Of a DNA stretch of 64,000 bases, positions 19,800 through 31,918 are shown piece after piece (positions within the stretch are counted from its first letter, which is position 1; each line of letters begins with the position of its first letter). The position numbers and the translations under genes were made by a program. Below the pieces are notes generated by a model. The model was given only the letters and a program-made list of their open reading frames with translations, had not been told where the DNA came from and searched no databases. Source of the DNA: Orobanche coerulescens (lineage: Eukaryota; Streptophyta; Magnoliopsida; Lamiales; Orobanchaceae); assembly GCA_033398695.1 (NCBI GenBank), contig CM065804.1:36099501-36163500 (forward strand). Reading direction: 5' to 3'.

Positions 19800-21344
19800 T
19801 TGAGGATCAAAGAGAATGACATACCGAAGACTGCCTTTCAAACTAGGTATGGTCATTATGAATTTGTGGTAATGCCTTTCGGATTGACCAACGCACCGGC
19901 TGCATTTATGGATTTAATGCACCGCGTATTCCGACCATATTTGGATCAATTCGTAGTGATATTTATTGACGACATACTCGTTTATTCCAAGTCGGATCAG
20001 GAGCATGAAACCTACCTGAGGTTGGTGCTAGAGACGCTAAGGAAGCATAAATTGTACGCCAAATTCAGCAAGTGTGAATTCTGGTTAAGAGAAGTGGCAT
20101 TCTTAGGGCATATAATATCGGGAGAAAGAATTGCAGTAGATCCATCAAAGGTGGAGACTATTCTGGACTGGAAGAGGCCAGAAACGGTCACTGAGATTCG
20201 GAGCTTTCTTGGACTTGCGGGTTACTACCGCAAATTCATTAAAGACTTCTCTAAAATCGCAGGACCACTCACAAGACTGACACAGAAACACGTCAATTTT
20301 GAGTGGAACGATAAGTGTGAGTCAAGCTTCCAGGAGCTTAAGAGAAAACTCACAACCGCACCTGTACTAACACTTCCCGAAAGAAGTGAAGGGTTTGTGG
20401 TATGCAGTGATGCATCGAATGAAGGATTAGGAGCTGTGCTGATGCAAAACGGCAAGGTTGTGGCTTACGCATCCCGAAAGCTAAAGACCCACGAGATGAA
20501 CTATCCAACACATGATCTTGAAATCGCAGCAACAGTGTTTGCCTTGAAGAAATGGAGACACCACTTGTATGGAGCTACCTTCACCATTTTTAGTGACCAC
20601 AAGAGTCTCAAATATTTATTCTCTAAGAAGGAGTTGAATCTAAGACAGAGACGGTGGATAGAACTTCTGGAAGATTATAACTTCTCCATTCAGCATCATC
20701 CGGGCAAGGCCAATGTCGTAGCAGATGCCTTGAGTAGGAAAGCAAGTGTGGCTAGACTTATGATAAGAGAATGGAATGCCCTGGGAGAAATAAGCCAATG
20801 GAACCCAAGACAGTCCAAGACCCGCGTTGTGTGCAATAATTTGTCATTGAAATTGGACTTACTTAAGGAAATCCAAGAAGCACAGACACAAGACGGGAAG
20901 TTGTGTAAACTTAAGGAAAAGGTCGCACAACACGAGACATCAGAGTTTAGTATGTCGGCTAATGGAACGCTGAAATTCAAAAACCATATATGTGTTCCCG
21001 ATAGTGATGAACTCAAGAAGAAAATTCTAGCAGAGGCTCACTGCTCCCGATATACAATCCATTCAGGTGGAAATAAAATGTATAAAGATCTAAAGAAACA
21101 CTACTGGTGGGTGAATATGAAGAACCAGGTAGCAGAATTCGTAGCAAGGTGTTTAAATTGTCAAAGAGTGAAGGATGAACACCAAAGACCATCAGGGTTG
21201 CTACAGCCGCTCGAGATTCCCGAATGGAAATGGGAACTAATCATGATGGACTTCGTGACGGATCCACCAACAACCAGTGGAGGATATAACACGATATGGG
21301 TAACCGTGGATAGACTTACAAGTCAGCTCACTTCTTACCCGTAA
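19800..21344 (+). pseudogene. G2 pol: RT, RNase H and integrase N-terminus (514-codon open frame)
   Basis: The longest intact gypsy coding block in the nest. [27 protein letters not shown], catalytic [11 protein letters not shown] (residues about 54-64), FLGHIIS. RNase [39 protein letters not shown], then NVVADALSR. Integrase zinc domain: residues about 420-465 with H, H, C, C (HSGG...CLNCQRVK), then the start of the catalytic core (MMDFVTDPP). The frame is lost after [10 protein letters not shown], where the core should continue. RT and RNase H residues look intact, so this block decayed late. The call begins at 19800 only because of an upstream TAA; the gene started earlier. Confidence 0.95.
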
Positions 21345-22346
21345 CAAAGAGTGACAGTCTGCAGAAACTAGCAAGGACGTATATCCGAGAAATCATTAGA
21401 CTACATGGAATACCTGTAGACATTGTGTCAGACCGTGACCCCAGATTCGTCTATAAATTTTGAAAGAGTCTTCATCGAGAACTTGGGACGACATTGAGTT
21501 TCAGCACTGCAGCACACCCTCAGACGGACGAACAATCCGAGAGAACGATACAAGTCCTTGAGGACATGTTACGGGCATGTGCACTGGATTTTCAAAAGAG
21601 TTGGAGCTGAGTTTGCCTATAACAATAGCTACCAGGAAACGATTAAGATGGCTCCATATGAAGCATTGTACGGGAGGAAGTGCCGATCGCCAATACATTG
21701 GGAAATTGACGACCGGTGGACACCAAAGTGTAAGCAGAACCGAGACCCGATAACGAGAGTTGATCTAGTAGAAGATGCCATGGATAATGTTAGAATCATT
21801 CGGGATCGAATTCGCACCGCTCAGGGCCGGCAGAAAAGTTATGCAGACCGGAGAAGGAAGGATTTGGAATTTGACACAGGAGACAAAGTATTCCTTCGAT
21901 TATCACCACATAAGGGATTAATCACCTCGAAGAAAGGAGCAAAGCTCAGCCCCAGATATGTCGGACCCTTTAAGATCGTAGCAAGGATTGGAAAATTAGT
22001 ATACCGCCTCGAGCTACCAATCGATCTTGCCGGAATGCACAACGTATTTCATGTCTCAAGATTGAAGAAGTATCATCAAGATCCTGAACATGTTATCACG
22101 CATGACATACCTCCAATCAAAGAAGATTTAACTTACATTGAGAAGCCGATTAGGATCGTGGATCAACAAGTACGCGAACTAAGAGACAAGAAGGTACCAT
22201 TGGTCAAAGTCGTCTGGACAAATCACAATAAAAAGGAAGACGCTACGTGGGAAGCTGAGGAAGAAATCCCGAATTATTTGAGTAGGAATTTGGGGACCAA
22301 ATTCTTTTATGGAAGGGAGGATGTAAAACCCCCTAAAACCCGATAG
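21345..22346 (+). pseudogene. G2 integrase core and chromodomain-like C-terminus
   Basis: After a frameshift near 21320 the core continues with LARTYIREIIRLHGIPVDIVSDRDPRF, a stop near 21461, and a QSERTIQVLEDML segment, so the D and E residues are present. A second frameshift near 21590 leads to the 262-codon frame: FAYNNSYQETIKMAPYEALYG, KLSPRYVGPFKIV, HNVFHVSRLKKY, then PIRIVDQQVRELRDKKVPLVKVVW and ATWEAEEEIP, a chromodomain-like tail of the Tekay/Del kind. The stop TAG (22344-22346) lies inside the 3' LTR, so pol overlaps the LTR by about 25 bp. Confidence 0.9.
22311..22321 (+). other. Polypurine tract of G2
   Basis: GGAAGGGAGGA directly precedes the 3' LTR, within the pol coding frame. 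Confidence 0.75.
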
Positions 22347-24708
22347 TTTACTACATGTATAATTGTTAAATCATGATGTACTCCAATAACAATTGTTTTA
22401 ACCTACATCTAGTTTCATTTGTTTTACTCATTTATTCGTAAATTATTTTATGAACCAAATAATCAAATTAATTAAAATTTGAAGTGGGAACATAAAAATT
22501 CCTAATGGGTCGTGTGTATCAACACATATACATATAAACACACCATAAGACTCAAGCCCAAACTAAATAAAATCCCTAAGGCTTGGAATCACAATTTAAA
22601 GCCCAATTTAATCACTAACCACTTCATTTAACACATACTTAATACCTATATCTATATACATCTAAAATAAAAAAAAATATAATAACACACACACATACAC
22701 ATAAGCCACGGCCAAGAAGCACTTGTGGGAGGGGAATCCTTGTCCCCCATGCAAGACTCAATGTCTTAGATTTTCTCTTCCCAAGTATTCCACCTCCCAA
22801 CCCCATTAAACCCTTTTAAAAATCAAACACCCTCATTCCTTTCACCCTTACAAAAAAAAAATCTGAAAATTGGAGAGAGTAAGGGAGAGAGGAGGCCGAA
22901 ATCAAGAGAGGAGAAGAGAAGAAGAAGAAAAGAAGAGAAGAAGAAAGGTTCAACTTAAGGAGGTAATTTCACTATCTATATGTAACTTCAATATATATAT
23001 ATATATATATATTACATACACTAACTTAACCACATCTTCATCATTCATGGTGTGGTATACATTGGTCACAATAAAAAGAGGAGAGGCAAAGAAGAGGTTA
23101 GTGCAACTTGTTCAAAGACTTAGATCTCTTCACCACTTCAAGAACTAAAGTGGGTAAAACTATTCTTCTCAGTTTAATATGCAATTTATCTTAAACAAAG
23201 ATATATGTCCCTTCCATAAAGTTCATATAGTCCACTTTTCTCATACTAATAGCATGCATAATGGTTTATAGCTTGTTGCATGCGAAATTAGCCAATTTTG
23301 ATGATTTAAGTGAAATGTCCCAAAACTTCTTATCAATTAAGTATGATTTTGTCTTCCTTTATATTCTGTAAATTATGTTTGTAGAGGTATATTTGTGTTA
23401 TATGATCATGTATGTGAAGTTGGATGTTTAATTTGTGGCCTAGCAAAAATGGGATGATCAAAACGGACACAAAACAAGAATTAAGTGAAGATAAAGAAAA
23501 TTATGAAAATTATTACTAAAAAAAACATGTAATCTGACTTAAGGTCAGAAAATACAATATATTCACTTGTTAATCACCTACCCTTAAAATTTTATAAGAA
23601 ACGTAAATCATTTTCTAAGTCAACGGGTTAAAATCGGCAAAACACGAAGATTGTGTAAATCCATCAAAATGGTGAAACTACTATATAAAATCCGTATATT
23701 TCAGTTTGGAACATCAAAGTGGACATAATAACACGTTTAGACTCTGTCCTAAAAATTTCGTAGTAATCGGAATCCATTTCCGGTGCCTACGGACCAAAAG
23801 TGTAAATTAAGACAAAATAAGGGGGTCAAATGATAAATTCCTCAAAAATTTGGAACCAAAGTAAAAAGTTCACCTTATGAACTGAATATATAACTTATAT
23901 AGAAATAAATATTCTGACCTTAAAATTTCGTAGAGAGCGGAAGTCGATTCAAGATTTGGGGCTAAAATGCAATAATTGGTAAAATTGGGGTCAATTAGTA
24001 AATTTCAATAAAAATAGAATTATAAGATAAATTTTCAGGTCTATGGACCAGAATGTTAATTATCAAAGGATAAATATTATATCCGAAAAACCCTATAACA
24101 ATAGGAGCAAATTTTGGGTTTTGGGGTCAAAACGACATTTTAAATAATTTTGGGGCAAAACTGAAAATTTTAGAAAATCCGTCAGAAACTGAAAATTCTG
24201 GAAAGTTCACTCAAGAAGTTCCAAGTTCAACATAAACTCTCCCATAAGTTTCGTCACCATCCGTGACGAAAACCAAACCTCATGGGCATAATAATCCGTT
24301 TCGCAAGAATTATGGGCGTAACCGTAAATTGGAAACATTTAAACCAAAAATCAAAGATTGGAATTTATCAATTCTGGAATCAATAATCACAACTATATTC
24401 CAAAGATATGTCAATAACGGAACCATAATTTTATAAAAACTCGTGCCACGAATAAACTCCAAATCGCAATCGTATAATCAATTTACGCTAAGTATTGGAT
24501 ATATAACTCTGACCGTATTATGTGCATTCACCGCAATGTGACTAACGTATAATCATATCTAACCGGGAACTAAGTGCCATACAAACAAAGTGCCACAGAC
24601 AGATCCGCCTCTAATCCTATCGGGGCAAAGTGCCACGTCGGCAGACGGGGGCCACCTCTTGAGCCCATACGAAACCGAGAGCCGACCTAAAATCCGGGGG
24701 CCACCTAT
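22322..24708 (+). repeat. G2 3' LTR, left part
   Basis: Starts TGTAAAACCCCC. The first ~665 bp match the 5' LTR. The remaining 1.7 kb (22988-24708) has no counterpart in the 5' LTR. It includes an (AT)n run at about 22989-23012, and GGGGGCCACCTCTTGAG at 24647, repeated as GGGGGCCACCTAT right at the G3 insertion point. The small open frame 22870-23148 crosses the AT run and is not a gene. Confidence 0.85.
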
Positions 24709-24937
24709 TGTAATACCCGGTTGTAATTCAGCCATTATCATTCAGTGCTTATCATTCTGTAATTGTCACTCAGTAATTTTCACTCATTAATGATCTTTTG
24801 TCACTCATATTCAATCATTGGATTCATCATTCAGAGTAATTGTATCGTGTATCAATCGTCATTCATCTTCAATCTAGTTGGAGAATCGTGCGATGTTTAT
24901 CATCGTTGTCATTTTCATAGGGTGCTGTGTGTGAGGA

Positions 24938-25508
24938 GTAGCGCACGCTACGTACTCTCTTTAGCGTGCGCTAATTGAGTACGGGTAGCGCACGCTACCT
25001 CTCAACACTAGCGCACGCTAGTATGTTTCAAACAGGCAGTTCAGAAGGCACTGGACTGCAGTTGGGTTGTAAGTAGCGCACGCTACGAATGGTAAGTAGC
25101 GCGCGCTAGTAGGCCGAAGTAGCGCACGCTATACAGTCGGTGTAGCGCGCGTTAAGGTCGGATCAGGTTGAGTCCAGTGGCTACTGGACTGGATGAGATT
25201 TATTCATAGCGCACGTTATGAGTGATTTTTAGCGTACGCAAACGATATTGTAGCGCACGCTAAATATTGAATGTAGCGCACGCTACCGCGATCAGATCAG
25301 AGGACTGAAGGTTCTGGACTCCCGTACTGGGCATCAGATAATTCGTTAGCGCACGCTAACATTTCGGGGTTAGCGCACACTAAGTGTACAGCCGTAGCGC
25401 ATGCTACAAAAGGTACGTAGCGCACGCTACCGTTGTCGGACAGTGGGTACTGGACTACCCAAAACACCCGTTAGCGCACGCTAAGAACTGGGGCTACCGC
25501 ACGCTAAA
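24938..25508 (+). repeat. U3 array of 18 TAGCGCACGCTA-type motifs (G3 5' LTR)
   Basis: Eighteen copies; the centre is mostly CA, i.e. the same orientation relative to transcription as the TG-centred copies in minus-strand G0. It ends about 10 bp before the TATA position. The 3' LTR carries the same array at 32166-32735, with scattered substitutions hitting CpG sites (e.g. CGCACACTA for CGCACGCTA). Confidence 0.9.
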
Positions 25509-25700
25509 CTGGGATTTCAATAAATAGGACAGTTCAGCCCTTACTTCGCCATTTTTCATATCTCTTCGTTTCTTTGGCGGTTTCGGATGATTCCAGGCGA
25601 TTTGGAGAGTGTTATTCGAACTACAATCCACAATCATCATCTTCAAGCCTTTGATTTGGATTAATCATCACTTCATCATCTCCAATACATCAAATCAAAG

Positions 25701-26904
25701 GTATTAATCTCTTGGATCTAGAATTTCGGATTTTTGGATTTTTCCTTCCGATTACTTCGTGTAAGCTTGGATTGTTGTTGGAATATGTTAGATATGGATT
25801 ATCTAACTTAGATAAATGTATTCCTGCGGATTTAATGGCTATTTTGGGGATTATTTCAAGAACCCTTGGGGTTGACTTTGGTTAATTTTGGGATTTTCCG
25901 ATTGATGTTGTCGTAATCTTGAATTATGGATTCCTATGGGATTATTGATGTCATTGATATTGTTTTGCTGGTTTGAATCAATCATTTGAAAGTTGGTTTC
26001 GATAATTTGAGTTTGGTTGTAACCAACGGGAAGGATATTTTCAACGTATTCGTTAAAGTGCATCTATGAGTTTGGATATTGTTGTATCGACGTTTGACTA
26101 GGTAATAATCATGTTTGTTACGTGTATTGAACGGATTATTGGTAATTGTGTTATTCAAGGTTGTTCGAGCGACCAACATTTCATTTAGGACGTTGTTTGT
26201 GGACGGACATTCTTCATCGGTGTTGTGTAAGTTAATTCTTACTCGGTTAAAAGGACATTCATTCCTTTCGTTGTTGTTCATTCATAACTATAGTTCATTC
26301 ATGATGTATTAACCGTATTGAGACTTGTAATTGTCAATTAATCACTTCAGTCACGAGGAACGACGGTTCCAATCATTTCATTGAGCTATCATTCATTTCA
26401 CTATCATTTCATCTCGGTGAGTCATTATTGATTTCGATGTCACTTTTGTTATCTCGTGACATTCCGGGTCATACTGGCGTGCCGATTGGTATGTGTAGGA
26501 TTTTCATGTCGGGCACATATTAAGTCGTGTGTTGGTTGTTGGCCTCACATTAGACTGTGCACACGAGAAGATCACTTCATGGGACTGATTAGGTACAAGA
26601 CCACACGTGTATTCGATCGATACTCGATGGTGGCTTGTGCACGGACACATTTCCATCCCGGGCATTGTGTGGCGCCACCCTTTGAGCCGTACCATTAGTT
26701 GATTCATATAGCATGTTTGATTGCGTATGTTTTCAACAGGATTTGGGTTATAATCTGGCCGATTCACTTTTGATCGCATGTGTTCGACGGTTTGAGATTT
26801 TTGATCGAACTTGTGGTTTATACAGCATATATGATTGTGTTTATTCAACTCTCGAGGATTGTTGTTCTGTGTAACTGACCCCGTTGGGGGATTTTGTTTT
26901 TCAG
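25701..26904 (+). other. Probable intron inside the G3 5' LTR (1204 bp)
   Basis: Donor CAAAG|GTATTAATC and acceptor TTTGTTTTTCAG|GTCATGG. The 3' LTR has the same sites at 32929 and 34132, also exactly 1204 bp apart. Confidence 0.55.
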
Positions 26905-27259
26905 GTCATGGCAAGGCTAAGGCACGGGAAGAGAACGTTGACGGCGAGGATTCCCAGTGATACTAGTAGAGGCCCCAGTCCTTTCATTCACCGTGTTTCC
27001 TTATTTTATTTCCGCTTCAGATTTCCGTTTGGATTTTGAGTTCATTCAGTGTTGTATATTTTATCTCCATATAAAATATACTTGTATTCGGTCATTTCCT
27101 TGGGTGTGTTGTATGAAACTCCTCATCGGAGTAATTAATGATGTAATGTGGTTCGGTACTACATTTACCCTGTGTATTTCATTCATTTTCACTACTTGGT
27201 GGGTCCCAATGGGGTCCACAGACCTTGTAATATCCGCCTAGTTTGGGGTGTTACAGAGT

Positions 27260-27271
27260 TGGTATCGGAGC
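27260..27271 (+). other. Primer-binding site of G3 (tRNA-iMet-like)
   Basis: TGGTATCGGAGC four bases after the LTR; one mismatch from the canonical site (G0 has the perfect version). Confidence 0.85.
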
Positions 27272-27651
27272 GTGGTTTTGAATACTACCTTCCGAGTCAT
27301 GTCTCATTTGAAATCATCGTTCATCAGACTAGTATCATTGGACTTTCGCGTCACGTGTGACCCGTGCAAGAGCCGAGCCCTTCAGACCAAAGAACAGTAA
27401 GATTTCCTCAATTATCATTTTCATTTGTAATCAAGTCGATCATGTTAATTCATTAATCACTCAATTCATTTGATTGTTCAGTTGTTGATCTTGGGGATCA
27501 TATCATTGATCTTGTTAACTTGTTCAAGGTAATCATTTCAAGAATTTCATCAGATAATCATGTCACCTCAGTTAATCATTCATGTAATCACTGTGTTAGA
27601 GCGCATATGCTCATTTTCATCATCAGTACTCATACGAGATCTATGATTATC
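27272..27651 (+). other. G3 5' leader
   Basis: Untranslated. It contains CATTAATCACTCAATTCATT, the sequence whose complement is amplified as the 37-bp array in G0. The open frame starting at 27520 extends upstream of the conserved gag start and its first 44 codons are probably not translated. Confidence 0.6.
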
Positions 27652-28287
27652 ATGCGACCTTCCTACTTCAGTATGGAGAAAGTTGTCAGGGGATGCACGG
27701 GGAGAGGCCGCGGTGCGGGCCGAAACCCGGTAAATAATCACTCACTGTCGGGAAGTGGTACCCAGGACTCAGCTCGATCGGAAGATGTTCGGGTTGACCC
27801 ACTCACTTTTATGCAGGTCATGATGACCCGTATGCAATTGCTTAATCATCATTGCGCCACTCTGGCCGAATTAATCGAGAGGACTCTCACGTATAAGCCT
27901 GCTGCTAAGGAAATTGCTGACCAACAACCTTCATCTGGCAGCAAGAAATCAACGAAGCATAATCAGTCCGAAGGCGGTCAGTCAACCTTCAAGAAGCCTC
28001 GTACGAGCCCTAACGTTTCTGAGCGACCTCCTACGGCGCCTAATCCTACGGGATCTCAGTCCCGAACGGCCAGTTCGTCCATCACCTGTTTCAACTATAA
28101 AGAACAGGGTCATTTCAGTGCTAAGTGTCCGAGGCAGACTGTCACATGCCATAACTGTGGAATTGCGGGGCATAGGGACTGTTTTTGCCGAAGGGACTCC
28201 AAACCCACTCCGGCGACATCTCAGGCCCCAAACAAGTCAGCGGTTCCGAATCAGGCCACTCAGTCCGCGTTGTTTAAAACGACATGA
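27652..28287 (+). pseudogene. G3 Gag lacking the capsid core
   Basis: Start chosen at ATG 27652 (MRPSYFSME), shared with G0. Order: GRGRGAGR basic stretch, RVDPLTFMQVMMTRMQLL helix, an abrupt jump to AELIERTLTYK, a Ser/Lys/Pro-rich linker, two zinc knuckles (CFNYKEQGHFSAKC, with the second Cys changed to Tyr; CHNCGIAGHRDCFC, intact) and an Ala/Pro/Thr tail. The ~200-residue capsid domain seen in G1 (PPQFDGVSDPCDWESWL...) is absent. It ends in a TGA (28285-28287) in frame with the protease. It could bind RNA but not build a particle. Confidence 0.85.
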
Positions 28288-28821
28288 GCTAACAAAGGCG
28301 GAGCTCATATGTATCAGACGGGAGCGTCCGGTTTGGGGGCCGGCAAATCCCGAATTCACGCGATGAAGAGGACCGACGATCCGGTGTCCCGAATAATCTC
28401 AGGTATACTCGATATTTTATCTCAACCTGTGTTTACCCCTTTTGATACTGGTGCACCTCATTCATTCGTTTCCGAATCATATTTGAATAGACCTCACTTG
28501 GATAGTCCTATTAATTGTGGGCCTTATATCATTGGTCTACCTGGCGGTAGAAGAATTTTCGAAATCATGAGGTTAAGAACCGAATGAATTAAGCTTTAAT
28601 GACCGCGATTGGTTGGTGGACCAAATCGTGGTGGATTTACTTAAGGACGATGTAATATTAGGTATTAGTGGGATGGATCGTCATGATACCATCCTCAATG
28701 TTCGTAAACATATGGTCACTATCATTTCCGTCGTTGGAGTTGAGTGTGTACTTCAGAGAGGTGATCCCCGTTGTTCCGGAAGAATCATTAATATGATGGA
28801 AGCAGTAAATTACTCAATCAG
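28288..28821 (+). pseudogene. G3 aspartic protease, broken
   Basis: In the gag frame, MYQTGASGLGAGKSRIHAMK leads to FDTGAPHSFVS (active-site D-T-G at about 28441-28455). A TGA at 28585-28587 ends this frame; a frameshift then gives VDQIVVDLLKDDVILGISGM (canonical DxILGMDWL end) and ILNVRKHMVTI from 28613. It cleaves the Gag-Pol precursor in active relatives. Confidence 0.85.
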
Positions 28822-29020
28822 TGTTATTCAATCATTCTTTACATCATTGTCATCGATTGACCATTCTAAGGCAATCGAGATATTCAATCGTTCATTATGT
28901 CATCGTCATCGATTGGCCGTTCTAAGGCAGTCGAGGTGTTCAATCATTCATTGTATCATTTCCATCGATTGGCCGTTTTAAGGCAATCGAGGTGTTCAAC
29001 CATTCGTGGTATCATTGTTA
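28822..29020 (+). repeat. 56-bp repeats between protease and RT (about 3 copies)
   Basis: Units with CATCGATTGGCCGTTCTAAG at about 28853, 28908 and 28964, ending where the RT region (FDDVLPDELPG) starts. Same unit and place as the 11-copy array in G0 (2676-3291). Confidence 0.9.
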
Positions 29021-30400
29021 TCGTTTGACGATGTACTCCCAGACGAGTTACCTGGTTTGCCTCCACAGAGAGGTGTGGAATTCACGATTGAGTTAGAGCC
29101 TGGTACGTCCCCAATATCGAAGGCACCGTACCGGATGGCCCCGACCGAAATGCAGGAGTTGAAGAATCAACTTGAGGAATTGTTTGAGAAAGGTTATATC
29201 CGACCGAGTGTGTTCCCGTGAGGAGCGCCAGTTCTGTTTGTCAAGAAGAAGGATGGTTCTTTCCGTTTGTGTATTGATTACCGGGAATTGAACCGGGTAA
29301 CGATTAATAATAGATATCCCCTACCCAGTATCGATGATCTTTTGGATCAACTTCAGGGAGCTTCAATATTTTCCTAGATCAACTTAAGATCCGGATATCA
29401 TCAGTTGCGGATTCGAGAGTCGGATATCGCGAGGACGGCGCTTCGAGCATGCTATGGTCATTATGAATTCGTGATAATACCGTTTGGGTTATATAATGCA
29501 CCTGCGGTATTCATGGAGTTAATGAATCGGGTTTTCATCGACTATCTGGATCAGTTCGTAGTTGTCTTCATTGATGACATTTTGATTTATTCTCGTGACC
29601 GGGAGGAACACGAGTTTCACCTTCATCAAGTACTCGACGTGTTGAGACGAGAGCAACTTTTTGGAAGGTTTTTCAAATGTGAGTTCTGGATGTCCGAAGT
29701 GACGTTTCTCGGACATGTAATTTCATCATACGGAGTTCGTGTCGACCCTAAAAAGATGGAGGCTATTCGAGATTGGCTACCTCCGAAAAATGTTAAGGAA
29801 ATCCGAAGTTTCCTCGGATTAGCGGGTTATTATCGACGATTTGTGGAGGGATTTTCTAAAATCGCTCAACCCATGACGAACCTTTTACGGAAGGATAAGA
29901 AATACATGTGGTCCGACGCGTGTCAACAGAGTTTTGAGGAACTCAAGAGCCGGTTAACTTCAGCACCTGTCCTTTCTTTACCACAAGGGACGGAGGGATT
30001 TGTGGTTTATAGTGATGCGTTCGGACAGGGTCTCGGATGTGTACTCATGCAGAACGGGAAGGTTATTGCTTATGTTTCACGGCAATTGAGACCTTACGAG
30101 TTTAATTATCCGACCCACGACCTGGAGTTAGCAGCCGTGGTATTTGCATTGAAGATTTAGCGTCACTATCTTTATGGCGTTACATGTCAGATATTCACCG
30201 ATCATAAGAGTTTAAAGTATATATTTACTCAGAAGGAGTTAAATATGCGACAAAGACGGTGGTGGGAACTAATCAAAGATTATGATATCGAGATCCTTTA
30301 CCACCCGGGCAAGGCGAACGTTGTCGCCGACGCCTTGAGTTGTAAGTCCGTTCAGGAGCAGATGCTTGCTCGATTAACAGTTTAGAAGGAACTTCAGTAG
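29006..30400 (+). pseudogene. G3 reverse transcriptase and RNase H, broken
   Basis: RT start: DDVLPDELPGLPPQRGVEF and YRMAPTEMQELKNQL; then [33 protein letters not shown] (catalytic FIDD near 29560-29590), [10 protein letters not shown] and [15 protein letters not shown]. RNase [48 protein letters not shown]. In-frame stops: TGA 29219-29221, TAG near 29376, TAG 30158-30160 (Trp-to-stop in KIWRH) and two TAGs near 30382 and 30400. The longest clean stretch is 29405-30160. Several stops are consistent with C-to-T change at tryptophan or glutamine codons. Confidence 0.92.
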
Positions 30401-31902
30401 GAATTCCTAAGAACCGAGATCGAGGTCTGGTTACAGGGAGTACAAGGATAACTTTGTACGTTGGAGATTTCATCGCCACTTGAGGAGGCGATCAGGGAAA
30501 ATCAGGGTGCAGACCCATTTCTATTACGCATTCGTGAGGATGTGACTCAGGGGAAAGCCCCCGGGTTTGTGGTCCACGAGGATGGACTTTTGCGTTTTAA
30601 GAATCGGTTGTGCGTAAATGACGAGTTGAAAAACTCGATTTTGAGAGAAGCTCATGCTACCCCTTATTCCGTTCATCCGGGGTCTAGCAAGATGTATAAA
30701 GACTTGAAGCAAAATTACTGGTCGAGTAATATGAAGCGAGAAGTCTCGGAACTTGTTTTGAGATGTTTAACCTGTCAACAAGTCAAGATTGAACATCAGC
30801 GACCGGCGGGTATGCTGAAACCGTCCCTATTCCAGAATGGAAGTGGGAAGATATTTCTATGGACTTTATCACGAGTTTGCCGACGAGTCGTCGTGGCATG
30901 AATACAATCTGGGTATTTGTGGACCGCTTAACTAAATCAGCTCATTTCCTTGAAATTAAGGATACGTGGGGTCTCGAGAGACTTGCCCAGTTGTTTATCA
31001 AGGAGATAGTGAGACTGCACGGTACTCCCAAAAGTATCGTTTCCGATCGTGACGGACGATTCGTGTCTCATTTTTGGAAATTAGTTCATCGTGCTATGGG
31101 AACTCAGCTTCATCTCAGTACAGCTTTTCATCCTCAGTCCGACGGACAATCAGAGAGGACTATTCAGACTTTGGAGGACATGTTGAGGGCATGTGTCCTC
31201 GATTGGAAAGATGATTGGGAAGCCCAACTACCGTTGATCGAGTTCACGTACAACAACAGTTGGCATTCTTCGATTAAGATGGCACCTTACGAGGCCTTGT
31301 ACGGTCATCGTTGTCGATCTCCTTTGTGTTGGGATGACTTATCAGAATCAATTGGCACCGAGCCCGATATGCTTATAGCCGCCCGTGAGAAGGTAGCTTT
31401 GATCAGGAGTCATTTGTTGACTGCTCAGAGTCGATAGAAATTTTATGCAGATAATCGTCGTCGACCATTAGAGTTCGAGACAGGTGACCATGTTTTGGTC
31501 AAGGTTTCCCCGAGTCGTGGTATCTTCCGTTTTGGGAAGAGGGGGAAGTTGAGTCCGAGATTCATTGGGCCGTTTGAGATTTTGGATCGAGTAGGTGAGT
31601 TAGCTTATCGATTAGCCCTAGATCCGACGTTGAGCCGAATTCATAATGTGTTTCACATCTCTCAGTTACGGAAGTATGTTGCCTCCCCGAGTCACATACT
31701 TCAGTTCGACGAAATCGAGATCGCCGATGATCATTCATATGAGGAGTGTCCTATACGAGTTTTAGAGCAGCGAATCAAACAGTTGAGGAACAAGACGATT
31801 CCTTTGGTTAAAATTCAGTGGTCTAGACACGGAGTCGAAGAGGCTACTTGGTAAACCAAGGATAGTATACGGGAGAGTTATCCCGAGTTGTTTGACCCTT
31901 AG
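30401..31902 (+). pseudogene. G3 integrase and chromodomain-like tail, broken
   Basis: Zinc domain: HATPYSVHPGSSKMYKDL...LRCLTCQQVK (HHCC). The core starts in a new frame at 30859 (MDFITSLPTS), then HGTPKSIVSDRDGRF and DGQSERTIQTLEDML, so D, D and E are present. A TAG follows at 31435-31437 (Gln-to-stop). Then KLSPRFIGPFEIL, HNVFHISQLRKY, and the tail PIRVLEQRIKQLRNKTIPLVKIQW...EEATW, a Glu-to-stop TAA at 31852-31854, ending RESYPELFDP* at 31900-31902. Chromodomain-like tails are thought to steer integration to heterochromatin in chromoviruses. Confidence 0.92.
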
Positions 31903-31918
31903 TTTCGGGGACGAAACT

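Larger units (their letters stand above)
24709..27255 (+). repeat. G3 5' LTR
   Basis: U3 with an 18-motif array (24938-25508), a TATA position at about 25518 mutated to CAATAAATAGG (the other LTR has CTATAAATAGG), donor at 25701, acceptor ending 26904, and terminus GGTGTTACA. Open frames within it (for example 26456-26698) are not genes. Confidence 0.95.
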
